In this document: positions 1-5,825 of the stretch, in pieces | How positions within the stretch are numbered: the stretch's first letter is position 1 | Layout: each line of letters starts with the position of its first letter | From: Clostridiaceae bacterium | Lineage (GTDB): Bacteria > Bacillota > Clostridia > Monoglobales > Firm-18 | Length of the DNA stretch: 5,825 bases | NCBI GenBank assembly: GCA_012511915.1 | Contig: JAAZFB010000189.1 | Location: 1 to 5,825 of the forward strand | Direction of reading: 5' to 3' | Translations under genes and position numbers: made by a program | Notes under the pieces: model-generated | Told to the model about the DNA's origin: nothing | Seen by the model: only the letters and a program-made list of their open reading frames with translations | Database searches by the model: none

Positions 1-52
1 AGTTACCTCTGTTAAAGATTGGATATTAGTATAAAAAAGCAAAGGAAATTAT
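1..52 (+). other. Upstream region of the sleB-like gene with its ribosome binding site
   Basis: This short stretch ahead of the sleB-like ATG holds a purine-rich site, AAGGAA at 42-47, five bases before the start codon at 53, which is good Shine-Dalgarno spacing. Two frames are open from the window edge and stop just before it: one would end VTSVKDWILV at a TAA at 32-34, the other ends at a TAG at 27-29. Either could be the tail of an upstream gene, but ten residues are too few to say. I see no convincing sigma-A promoter, and no clear sigma-G or sigma-E type promoter, although the available sequence is short. Confidence 0.5.
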
Positions 53-703
53 ATGAATACAAAAAAGTTTTTATTTATTTTCATTATTATAATTGTCGCA
101 TTTTCGGGTTTTGTATGGCGGTTTGCCACAACTCCTACTTTATCTAAGTTGGGCTCACGTGGTGAAGAAGTCCGACAAATACAAACAAAGTTAAAAAATT
201 GGGGTTATAATATATCCAGTATAGATGGAATATATGGACTAAACACGAGAAATGCAGTTATGCAGTTTCAGCGCAATAACGGTCTCAGTGTTGACGGAAT
301 AGCAGGTGCTCAAACACTAGGCGCAATGGGTATAAGATCCTCAAACGCCTATGAAAACAATGTACAACTGTTAGCAAGGATGATCAGCGCAGAAGCGCGC
401 GGGGAACCGTATACCGGCCAAGTTGCAGTGGGCGCGGTGATACTAAATAGGGTAAAGCATCCCTCCTTCCCGAATACAAATTCGGGTGTAATTTATCAGC
501 CGGGTGCATTTACTGCGATTACTGACGGACAGTATAATACTGCAATTGTTGCATCATCATATAATGCGGCGCGGGATGCACTTAATGGATGGGACCCGTC
601 TTATGGTTCAATCTATTATTACAATCCGGCCAAAACAACAAATCGATGGATTCTTTCACGGCCGGTTGTAACAAGAATAGGCAGACATGTGTTTGCAAAA
701 TAA
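53..703 (+). CDS. sleB: SleB-like spore cortex-lytic enzyme / cell wall hydrolase
   Basis: This is a 216-residue secreted or membrane-anchored peptidoglycan hydrolase. Residues 1-5 are polar and basic, and residues 6-22 form a strongly hydrophobic segment (signal peptide or anchor, with no clear AxA cleavage site). Residues about 33-92 match a PG_binding_1 domain: a first helix carrying QIQTKLKNWGY, then DGIYG, AVMQFQ and VDGIAG. Residues about 104-215 match the SleB/CwlJ catalytic domain (Hydrolase_2), with AEARGEP around the probable catalytic Glu114, then GQVAVGAVILNRV and the YQPGAFTA segment. In the family, SleB is a lytic transglycosylase that depolymerises muramic-lactam cortex peptidoglycan during germination. 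Bacillus SleB is longer (about 300 residues); this compact form resembles clostridial homologues. Its usual partner gene ypeB does not follow. The start is backed by AAGGAA at 42-47, and the gene ends in tandem TAA stops. A vegetative wall hydrolase role cannot be excluded. Confidence 0.88.
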   Translation: MNTKKFLFIFIIIIVAFSGFVWRFATTPTLSKLGSRGEEVRQIQTKLKNWGYNISSIDGIYGLNTRNAVMQFQRNNGLSVDGIAGAQTLGAMGIRSSNAYENNVQLLARMISAEARGEPYTGQVAVGAVILNRVKHPSFPNTNSGVIYQPGAFTAITDGQYNTAIVASSYNAARDALNGWDPSYGSIYYYNPAKTTNRWILSRPVVTRIGRHVFAK

Positions 704-716
704 TAAAGTTTCAATA

Positions 717-752
717 TAAACGGGCTGTATCATTTATGATACAGCCCGTTTA
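717..752. terminator. Bidirectional intrinsic terminator between convergent sleB-like gene and eno
   Basis: A perfect inverted repeat has 17-nt arms at 717-733 and 736-752 around a central TT. Folded as RNA, the innermost pairs would open to give a stem of about 15 bp, with a GC-rich CGGGCTG core. It lies 13 nt after the sleB-like stop and 20 nt after the eno stop, so it can serve both convergent genes. The stem ends in GTTT in both directions because AAA is paired with TTT. The following sequence is AT-rich rather than a long clean U tract (AAAATAATTTT on the plus strand, ATATTG on the minus strand), so termination strength is uncertain. Confidence 0.82.
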
Positions 753-772
753 AAATAATTTTAATTCTTATT

Positions 773-2083
773 TTATAAATTAAAAAATGCCTTTTCACCG
801 GGGTATACGGCTATATCGCCTAATTCTTCCTCAATCCTGATAAGCTGATTATATTTGACAACACGGTCGGTCCTGGAAGGCGCACCTGTTTTTATTTGAC
901 CTGAGTTGGTTGCAACTGCTATATCAGCGATTGTGGTATCTTCTGTTTCACCGCTTCTGTGGGACGTAACGGCAGTATAACCTGCACGGTTAGCCATCTC
1001 TATTGCCTCAAGTGTTTCGGTTAGCGTACCTATTTGATTAACTTTGATAAGGATAGAATTTGCAACGCCCGCTTTAATGCCTTTTCTTAAACGCTGTGTG
1101 TTTGTAACGAATAAATCATCACCGACAAGCTGTATCTTTCCGCCTAACTCTTTTGTAAGTATGTCCCATGCTTGCCAATCCTCTTCGGATACACCGTCCT
1201 CCAAAGAAATAATCGGATATTTATCCGCAAGCATAACCCAATAATCTACCATTTGCTGTTTGGTATACATTATATCGGATTTCCAAAAATAATAGTTGCC
1301 TTCTTCACCCTTATTTTTGGCCTCTTCATACATTTCCGTAGCGGCGGCATCTATTGCTATTTTAAAATCAACACCGGGGGTAAAGCCCGCCTTTTCAATC
1401 GCTTCGATAATTACTTGTATTGCCTCTTCATCACTCTTTAAGTTAGGAGCGAAACCGCCTTCATCACCGACTGCGGTACTATAACCTTTGGATTTTAATA
1501 CAGCTTTTAAATTGTGGAACACTTCGGCACAATTTCTCAATGCTTCTTTAAATGATTTTGCGCCTATCGGCATAATCATAAATTCCTGTATATTAACGCT
1601 ATTATCGGCATGTTTACCGCCGTTTATAATATTCATCATCGGAACAGGTAATACTTTGGCATTGCAGCCGCCAATGTAATTATATAATGATAATCCGGTC
1701 GCTTCAGCCGCTGCCTTTGCAACAGCTAATGAAACACCTAATATGGCATTTGCGCCAAGCTTAGCTTTATTCGGTGTGCCGTCTAAGTCTATCATAGTTT
1801 TATCTATAAGCGCTTGTTCAAACACATTCATACCGATAACAGCATCAGCTATAGTGGTATTTACATTTTCCACAGCAGTTAAAACACCCTTGCCCAAATA
1901 GCGTGATTTGTCATTATCTCTAAATTCAATAGCCTCAAATGCACCCGTCGATGCACCGGACGGAACGGCAGCCCTGCCGATAAAGCCGCCTTCGGCTAAT
2001 ACTTCAACCTCTATAGTTGGGTTGCCTCTGGAATCAATGATCTCTCTTGCCCAGACATCCTCAATTAAAACTTCTAATTTCAT
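773..2083 (-). CDS. eno: Enolase (phosphopyruvate hydratase)
   Basis: This 436-residue cytoplasmic enzyme dehydrates 2-phosphoglycerate to phosphoenolpyruvate, using two Mg2+ ions. The N-terminal domain starts with the typical REIIDSRGNPT (residues 13-23) and carries the mobile loop SGASTGAFEA (42-51). In the TIM-barrel domain the catalytic base/acid pair is Glu208 in GDEGG and Lys347 in LIKVNQIGTLTET. The metal ligands are Asp245, Glu295 and Asp322. The substrate-binding loop SHRSGETED (374-382) and Lys398 in QIKTGAPSRTDR are present, so the enzyme should be active. The segment around 254-275 is about six residues longer than in E. coli enolase, since Glu208 and Asp245 align directly while the catalytic lysine shifts from 341 to 347. 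The frame stays open to a TTG at 2098, but ATG 2083 has GGAGAG seven bases upstream and gives the normal N-terminus. It is the last gene of the operon, 46 nt after gpmI. Confidence 0.97.
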   Translation of the reverse strand: MKLEVLIEDVWAREIIDSRGNPTIEVEVLAEGGFIGRAAVPSGASTGAFEAIEFRDNDKSRYLGKGVLTAVENVNTTIADAVIGMNVFEQALIDKTMIDLDGTPNKAKLGANAILGVSLAVAKAAAEATGLSLYNYIGGCNAKVLPVPMMNIINGGKHADNSVNIQEFMIMPIGAKSFKEALRNCAEVFHNLKAVLKSKGYSTAVGDEGGFAPNLKSDEEAIQVIIEAIEKAGFTPGVDFKIAIDAAATEMYEEAKNKGEEGNYYFWKSDIMYTKQQMVDYWVMLADKYPIISLEDGVSEEDWQAWDILTKELGGKIQLVGDDLFVTNTQRLRKGIKAGVANSILIKVNQIGTLTETLEAIEMANRAGYTAVTSHRSGETEDTTIADIAVATNSGQIKTGAPSRTDRVVKYNQLIRIEEELGDIAVYPGEKAFFNL

Positions 2084-2090
2084 CTTTTTT

Positions 2091-2096
2091 CTCTCC
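2091..2096 (-). promoter_or_regulatory. Ribosome binding site that sets the eno start
   Basis: GGAGAG (minus strand) lies seven bases before ATG 2083. The alternative upstream TTG start at 2098 overlaps this same site and so cannot use it. This favours a protein starting MKLEVLIEDV over a five-residue longer form. Confidence 0.8.
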
Positions 2097-2129
2097 AATC
2101 ATTTTTGTTTTAGTTTTATTAAACATATG

Positions 2130-3650
2130 CTAACTGCATATAATAGTGGTTCCGGTCATTTCGTCGGGTATTTCAAGGCCCATTAAGTCAAGCATGGTTG
2201 GTGCCAAATCTGCAAGTACACCACTGCTTTTTAATTGCACCTTTTCTCCCGCTAATATTAACGGTACAATGTTTGTCGAATGAGCTGTTTGCACATTGCC
2301 CTCGCATGATAGCATTTGCTCGGCATTCCCGTGGTCGGCAGTTATCAGCGCAATGCCTCCTTGTGAAAGCACAGCTTGCGTTACTTTGCCTAAACAATCG
2401 TCAACAGCTTCAACAGCGGCAACGGTAGCATCAAGGTTGCCGGTATGACCAACCATATCGCAATTTGCAAAATTTAAAATCACTACGTCATACTTTCCGC
2501 TTTTAATGCGTTTTATACATTCGTCCGCCACTTCGTATGCGCTCATTTCAGGCTTTAAATCATAGGTCGGCACTTTGGGCGAGGGAATTAAAACCCTGTC
2601 TTCGCCGCTATAAACAGTCTCTATGCCTCCATTAAAGAAAAAGGTAACATGAGCATATTTTTCCGTTTCTGCAATTCTAAGCTGTTTTAACCCATTTTTG
2701 CTTATATACTCACCAAAAGTATTATCAAGTTGCTGCGGTAAAAAAGCTACCTTAACATTTGGCATACTTGCATCATATTGAGTAAAGCAGACATAATATG
2801 TTGGGAAATACCCATTTTTACGTTGAAAATTATTAAAGTTCTCATCTACTATTGAGCGTGTAATTTCACGCGCCCTGTCCGGTCGAAAATTAAAGAAAAC
2901 AACACTGTCGTTATTGGTAATACAAGCTGAATTTTCTATTACAATGGGAATGACGAATTCATCATTTATTCCCTGTTCATAAGAACTTGCTACCGCTTCT
3001 GAGGCGTTTTGGGCATATACCCCTTCTCCAAGCACCATAGCTTCATACGCTTTTTGCACCCGCTCCCATCTGTTGTCTCTATCCATTGCATAATATCTAC
3101 CCATTACCGTTGCTATTTTCCCAACACCTATCTTTTTTATCTCATTTTCAAGTTGATTGATGTAATCAAGACCGGATGTTGGTGGCACATCACGCCCGTC
3201 CAGCAAGCAATGAATGAATACTTTATTAATGTTATTCCTTTTGGCAAGCTCAAGCAAAGCATAAAGATGTGTATTATGGCTATGAACGCCTCCGTCAGAG
3301 ACCAACCCTATCAGATGCAGCGCCGAATTATTACTTTTGCAATTTTCAACTGCTCCGATTAGTGCCTTTTTTGTAAAGAAATCGCCATCATCTATTGATT
3401 TTGTAATTCGGGTCAATTCCTGATAAACCACCCTGCCGGCACCTATATTAGTATGTCCAACCTCTGAGTTGCCCATCTGACCCTCTGGAAGTCCTACATC
3501 CATTCCACTGCAGCTTAATACGCTGTGCGACCAGTTGGCATAAAGGCTGTCAATATTAGGGGTCTTGGCCTTTTTAATTGCATTCCCATTTATATTGTCC
3601 GATATACCGTAACCGTCTAAAATTATAAGCGCAATCTGTCTGTTTTTCAT
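2130..3650 (-). CDS. gpmI: 2,3-bisphosphoglycerate-independent phosphoglycerate mutase
   Basis: This 506-residue cytoplasmic, Mn2+-dependent mutase interconverts 3- and 2-phosphoglycerate through a phosphoserine intermediate. It belongs to the alkaline-phosphatase superfamily, and its length is typical (about 505-515). The phosphatase-like domain supplies Asp12 in LILDGYG (family position; here IILDGYG), the nucleophile Ser62 in GQMGNSEVGHTNIGAGR, Asp398 and His402 in NCDMVGHTGN, Asp439 and His440 in ADHGNAEQM, and His457 in TAHSTN. The inserted transferase domain supplies His123 in SDGGVHSH, Arg153 in LDGRDVPP, Arg185 and Arg191 in GRYYAMDRDNRW, Arg256 and Arg259 in FNFRPDRAREI, and Lys331 in ETEKYAHVTFF. 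All expected active-site residues are seen. It follows tpiA by 13 nt and precedes eno by 46 nt, and has the strongest Shine-Dalgarno site in the operon. The metal dependence means its activity may respond to Mn2+ and pH, which in Bacillus matters during sporulation and germination; that link is from the family, not from this sequence. Confidence 0.97.
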   Translation of the reverse strand: MKNRQIALIILDGYGISDNINGNAIKKAKTPNIDSLYANWSHSVLSCSGMDVGLPEGQMGNSEVGHTNIGAGRVVYQELTRITKSIDDGDFFTKKALIGAVENCKSNNSALHLIGLVSDGGVHSHNTHLYALLELAKRNNINKVFIHCLLDGRDVPPTSGLDYINQLENEIKKIGVGKIATVMGRYYAMDRDNRWERVQKAYEAMVLGEGVYAQNASEAVASSYEQGINDEFVIPIVIENSACITNNDSVVFFNFRPDRAREITRSIVDENFNNFQRKNGYFPTYYVCFTQYDASMPNVKVAFLPQQLDNTFGEYISKNGLKQLRIAETEKYAHVTFFFNGGIETVYSGEDRVLIPSPKVPTYDLKPEMSAYEVADECIKRIKSGKYDVVILNFANCDMVGHTGNLDATVAAVEAVDDCLGKVTQAVLSQGGIALITADHGNAEQMLSCEGNVQTAHSTNIVPLILAGEKVQLKSSGVLADLAPTMLDLMGLEIPDEMTGTTIICS

Positions 3651-3654
3651 ATAT

Positions 3655-3660
3655 CCTCCT
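3655..3660 (-). promoter_or_regulatory. Consensus ribosome binding site of gpmI
   Basis: A full AGGAGG lies four bases before the gpmI ATG at 3650, within the 13-nt gap after the tpiA stop. The perfect match probably compensates for the short spacing and allows efficient re-initiation after tpiA. Confidence 0.85.
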
Positions 3661-3663
3661 AAA

Positions 3664-4428
3664 TTACGGCTTATAATTTGTAATTACAGCAAAATCTGCC
3701 GCTTTTAGTGATGCCCCGCCAATTAAACCACCGTCAATATCCGACATCGATAACAGTTGAGCGGCATTACCCGCATTCATACTGCCACCGTATTGAATTC
3801 TGCAAGCCGTTGCTGTATCATTATCGTAAAGCTCATGTATCACTGAGCGAATTGCAGAGCAAACCTCATTAGCTTGTTCACAGGTTGCGGTTTTTCCTGT
3901 GCCGATTGCCCAAATTGGCTCATATGCTATAATTACCTTTTTTGCCAAATCTACATTAATACTGTTAAAGGCGATTTTTATCTGTGTACGCACCACTTCG
4001 TTTGTTATGCCATTTTCGCGCTGTTCCAAACTCTCACCACAGCATACTATCGGGATAAGTCCTTTCGATAACGCGGTAATTACCTTTTTATTTACCGTTT
4101 CGTCCGTTTCTCCAAAATACTGTCTACGCTCGGAATGGCCTATAATTACATACTCAGCACCTATTTCAGTTAACATTTCAGCGCTGACCTCTCCGGTAAA
4201 TGCACCCGAGTCTTCAAAATGCATATTTTGCGCTCCAACACTTATATTTGTGTTTTTTGTAAGCTGAACAGCCAACCCTAAATTGGTAAACGGCGTGCAT
4301 ATGACTATATCGGATGTTGAACCTTTGACCGCAATGCAGATCTCTTCTATCAGTTGTTTCGCCTGCTGTTGGGTTTTATTCATTTTCCAATTGCCGGCAA
4401 TAATCTTCTTTCGTACCATGTTATTCAT
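3664..4428 (-). CDS. tpiA: Triosephosphate isomerase
   Basis: This cytoplasmic TIM-barrel enzyme interconverts dihydroxyacetone phosphate and glyceraldehyde 3-phosphate. In the 251-residue numbering from the internal ATG at 4419, the signatures fall exactly at family positions. Asn10 and Lys12 lie in IIAGNWKMNK. The electrophile His95 lies in IIGHSERRQYFGETDE. The catalytic base Glu167 lies in AYEPIWAIGTGKTA, which also contains the flexible loop 6. The phosphate-binding QYGGSM (209-214) and GGLIGGASL (230-238) follow. The frame is open further upstream to a TTG at 4479, but that would overlap the end of pgk and add a segment foreign to the family. ATG 4428 (254 residues) and ATG 4419 (251 residues) are the two realistic starts. 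I give 4428 because the purine-rich site is three bases from it and twelve from 4419, but the alignment fits 4419 equally well. It follows pgk by 28 nt and is followed by gpmI after 13 nt. Confidence 0.96.
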   Translation of the reverse strand: MNNMVRKKIIAGNWKMNKTQQQAKQLIEEICIAVKGSTSDIVICTPFTNLGLAVQLTKNTNISVGAQNMHFEDSGAFTGEVSAEMLTEIGAEYVIIGHSERRQYFGETDETVNKKVITALSKGLIPIVCCGESLEQRENGITNEVVRTQIKIAFNSINVDLAKKVIIAYEPIWAIGTGKTATCEQANEVCSAIRSVIHELYDNDTATACRIQYGGSMNAGNAAQLLSMSDIDGGLIGGASLKAADFAVITNYKP

Positions 4429-4431
4429 TGT

Positions 4432-4438
4432 CCTCTCT
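4432..4438 (-). promoter_or_regulatory. Ribosome binding site of tpiA, start ambiguous
   Basis: AGAGAGG (minus strand) is the only purine-rich site between the pgk stop and tpiA. It is three bases from ATG 4428, which is short, and twelve from ATG 4419, which is long. It excludes the distant TTG at 4479 but does not decide between the two ATGs. Confidence 0.65.
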
Positions 4439-4456
4439 ATGTTAGTAGTAATAATT

Positions 4457-5638
4457 CTATTTCTCATCAAGGCAGGCAATACCCGGGAGTTGTTTGCCCT
4501 CTAAAAATTCAAGTGACGCACCACCACCGGTGGATATATGTGTCATTTGAGATGAGAGGCCAAGTTGTTCAACTGCGGCAACAGAATCGCCGCCACCAAT
4601 AATAGTTATGCCTGTAACATTCGCAACAGCTTCTGCAATTTGTTTTGTGCCGTTAGCAAAACGCTCGAATTCAAAAACGCCCATCGGCCCGTTCCAAATT
4701 ATCGTTTTGCTTTTAGCAATTTCTTCTGAAAATAATTTTACTGTTTCTTCTCCGATGTCAAGCCCCATCCAACCGTCCGGAATGCTGTCGGCAGTAACGG
4801 TTTTACCTTCGGAATCGGCACTAAATTCAGTTGCAACTACATTATCAACAGGTAATAAAAGCTTAATACCTTTATCTTTCGCCTTCTCAATAAGACTTTT
4901 TGCAAGTTCTATTTTATCGTCTTCGCAAATTGATGTGCCGACATTATACCCTCTTGCCTTATAAAAAGTATATGCCATGCCACCGCCTACAATAAGGGAA
5001 TCAACCTTTTCGATTAAATTTTCTATAACGCCTATTTTATCTGACACTTTCGCGCCACCTAAAATAGCGGTAAATGGGCGGATAGGATTAACCAATGCTT
5101 CACCCATTATTTCAATTTCTTTCTGTATTAAAAACCCGAAAACAGCCGGCAAATAATCTGCCACTCCGGCTGTTGATGCATGCGCCCTATGAGCAGTACC
5201 GAAAGCATCATTTACATAAATATCAGCTAAAGATGCTAAAGCTTTTGCAAACTCGGGATTGTTTTTTTCTTCTTCAATATGAAAACGCACATTTTCAAGC
5301 AGCATAACTTCGCCGTCTTTTAACCCGGAAGCTAATGCTTTCGCACTTTCTCCGATAACGTCCTTCGCCATATAAACTTCTTTTCCGAGCTTTTCTGAAA
5401 GTCTTTTTACCACAGGTTCAAGGCTATATTTCATGTTGAATTCGCCTTTGGGTCTACCAAGGTGTGAGCATAGAATTACTTTTGCGTTTTGTTCAATTAA
5501 ATAATTAATTGTTTCAAGTGCACCATCTATCCTGTTTTCGTTTGTTATTTCTTTTTTTTCATTTAGCGGAACATTAAAATCGCACCTGACCAAAACTTTT
5601 TTACCTGTTACATCAATATCTTTTACTGATTTTTTCAC
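4457..5638 (-). CDS. pgk: Phosphoglycerate kinase
   Basis: This 393-residue cytoplasmic kinase transfers phosphate from 1,3-bisphosphoglycerate to ADP, the first ATP-yielding step of glycolysis. In the N-terminal substrate domain are VLVRCDFNVP (15-24; Cys19 where Val is usual), Arg36 in ENRID, SHLGRPKG (58-65), Arg118 in ENVRFH and Arg151 in TAHRAHAS. In the C-terminal nucleotide domain are GGAKVSDK (194-201, with Lys197 and Lys201), the WNGPMGVFE loop (315-323) with Glu323, GGGDSVAA (348-355) and STGGGASLEFLEGKQLPG (369-386). Length is normal for bacterial PGK (about 394-400). The frame is open to a TTG at 5689, but the added 17 residues do not belong to the family and that codon lacks a clear ribosome binding site. 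GTG 5638 gives MKKSVKDIDV, the expected beginning, and has AGAAGGGAAG upstream. It is the first gene of the visible operon and ends in TAG 28 nt before tpiA. Confidence 0.96.
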   Translation of the reverse strand: MKKSVKDIDVTGKKVLVRCDFNVPLNEKKEITNENRIDGALETINYLIEQNAKVILCSHLGRPKGEFNMKYSLEPVVKRLSEKLGKEVYMAKDVIGESAKALASGLKDGEVMLLENVRFHIEEEKNNPEFAKALASLADIYVNDAFGTAHRAHASTAGVADYLPAVFGFLIQKEIEIMGEALVNPIRPFTAILGGAKVSDKIGVIENLIEKVDSLIVGGGMAYTFYKARGYNVGTSICEDDKIELAKSLIEKAKDKGIKLLLPVDNVVATEFSADSEGKTVTADSIPDGWMGLDIGEETVKLFSEEIAKSKTIIWNGPMGVFEFERFANGTKQIAEAVANVTGITIIGGGDSVAAVEQLGLSSQMTHISTGGGASLEFLEGKQLPGIACLDEK

Positions 5639-5645
5639 AGAAACA

Positions 5646-5655
5646 CTTCCCTTCT
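5646..5655 (-). promoter_or_regulatory. Ribosome binding site that sets a GTG start for pgk
   Basis: AGAAGGGAAG on the minus strand lies seven bases before GTG 5638 (about nine bases from its AAGGGA core). No ATG in frame is near, and the site sits inside the coding extension that the TTG at 5689 would require, so it supports the GTG start. Confidence 0.75.
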
Positions 5656-5697
5656 TTTTTGTACTATTTAACAGTTGAAATCCGGACAAGATTAGCG

Positions 5698-5735
5698 AAA
5701 AATTTGTTGTCCTGTAAGGCCAACAACGCAGGACA
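5698..5735 (-). promoter_or_regulatory. Leader RNA with competing hairpins, attenuator-like
   Basis: In the untranslated stretch before pgk, two stems share the same bases. Stem 1 pairs TGTCCTG (5735-5729) with CAGGACA (5714-5708), 7 bp with a 14-nt loop. Stem 2 pairs TTGTTG (5726-5721) plus CC (5719-5718) with GG (5712-5711) plus CAACAA (5709-5704), with one G-A mismatch and a TTACA loop. It is followed within one base by five T (5702-5698), as in a weak intrinsic terminator. A third possible pairing joins GGACAA (5712-5707) to TTGTCC (5689-5684). The structures exclude each other. It could regulate pgk, be a terminator of an upstream transcript, or be chance. Confidence 0.35.
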
Positions 5736-5760
5736 GGAAAAAGATCGTAAACATATCTCG

Positions 5761-5769
5761 ATTTTAGCA
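5761..5769 (-). promoter_or_regulatory. Candidate extended -10 promoter for the pgk-tpiA-gpmI-eno operon
   Basis: TGCTAAAAT on the minus strand combines the TGn extension (5769-5767) with a -10 hexamer TAAAAT (5766-5761) that matches TATAAT at five of six positions. No good -35 hexamer lies at 16-18 bp, which extended -10 promoters can tolerate. Transcription would start near 5754-5757, giving a leader of about 115-120 nt that includes the competing hairpins. Other pairings (TTGATA at 5784-5779, TTCACA at 5799-5794) lack a partner hexamer at proper spacing. Confidence 0.4.
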
Positions 5770-5792
5770 GTTAAATGGTATCAATATTTTGC

Positions 5793-5810
5793 TTGTGAAA
5801 TAATTAACCA
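5793..5810. promoter_or_regulatory. Putative Rex (NADH/NAD+ sensing repressor) operator
   Basis: The plus strand reads TTGTGAAATAATTAACCA: half-site TTGTGAA, a four-base AT spacer, then half-site TTAACCA. Known Rex operators are TTGTTAA-N4-TTAACAA in clostridia and TTGTGAA-N4-TTCACAA in bacilli. Against the clostridial form 12 of 14 defined positions match, with exactly the right spacing; the left half is a perfect bacillar half-site. It lies about 155 nt before the pgk start and some 25 bp upstream of the candidate -10. Rex binds when NADH is low and would tie glycolytic gene expression to redox state. The assignment rests on one degenerate site. Confidence 0.45.
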
Positions 5811-5825
5811 TGCACATTTTAACTC

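Noticed and set aside
3..35. Possible sigma-A promoter for the sleB-like gene (TTACCT with TAGTAT, or the TATAAA at 30-35)
   Set aside because: The -35 match is only about half of the consensus, TATAAA has no partner at normal spacing, and the region may instead be the end of an upstream gene.
2188..2397. A 69-codon open frame on the minus strand overlapping gpmI in another frame
   Set aside because: It overlaps the metal-binding C-terminal part of gpmI, which is clearly the coded frame. No independent start signal was seen.
3009..3362. A 117-codon open frame on the plus strand opposite gpmI
   Set aside because: It lies wholly within gpmI on the opposite strand, has no recognisable domain, and its composition is what an antisense shadow of a conserved gene gives.
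3899..4267. A 122-codon open frame on the plus strand opposite tpiA
   Set aside because: It is a shadow of tpiA, whose catalytic motifs are intact across the same bases. It has no family resemblance.
4608..4964. A 118-codon open frame on the plus strand opposite pgk
   Set aside because: It is antisense to the conserved nucleotide-binding domain of pgk and shows serine- and proline-rich shadow composition without a domain.
5764..5825. C-terminal end of an upstream minus-strand gene such as gap
   Set aside because: Two frames are open from the window edge for 14 and 19 codons, but neither resembles GAPDH or another family I know, and such lengths occur by chance.
1..5825. CRISPR array, insertion sequence, tRNA, rRNA or other mobile or defence element
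   Set aside because: No regularly spaced repeats, transposase motifs, terminal inverted repeats or RNA-gene signatures were seen. Nearly all of the window is accounted for by five conserved genes.

Overview
The window reads as a low-GC, endospore-forming Firmicute, most likely a clostridial-class organism. Three things point that way: an AT-rich sequence with purine-rich Shine-Dalgarno sites, a SleB-type spore-cortex hydrolase, and the gene order pgk-tpiA-gpmI-eno using the cofactor-independent phosphoglycerate mutase. A species cannot be named from the sequence alone.

Layout, left to right. Positions 53-703 (+) encode a small SleB-like cell wall hydrolase with an N-terminal membrane segment, a peptidoglycan-binding domain and the SleB catalytic domain. 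A perfect inverted repeat at 717-752 sits between it and the convergent eno gene and probably ends transcription from both sides. From 773 to 5638 the minus strand carries four tightly packed lower-glycolysis genes, transcribed right to left: pgk, tpiA, gpmI and eno. The spacers are about 28, 13 and 46 nt, none contains a terminator, and each gene has a Shine-Dalgarno site, so they look like one operon. Positions 5639-5825 are noncoding as far as can be seen. They hold the probable operon control region: a Rex-like 18-bp operator, an extended -10 candidate, and a leader with mutually exclusive hairpins.

Together the four enzymes interconvert the triose phosphates (TpiA), make ATP from 1,3-bisphosphoglycerate (Pgk), move the phosphate from C3 to C2 (GpmI) and dehydrate 2-phosphoglycerate to phosphoenolpyruvate (Eno). 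GAPDH, which usually accompanies this set, is not visible within the 187 nt upstream of pgk. The spore gene is on the opposite strand and is probably only a neighbour.

For pgk, tpiA and eno the longest open frames begin at upstream TTG codons. Family alignment and Shine-Dalgarno placement support later starts (GTG at 5638, ATG at 4428 or 4419, ATG at 2083). All four glycolytic enzymes keep their catalytic residues. No previously undescribed system is evident; the most interesting part is the putative redox and leader control upstream of pgk.
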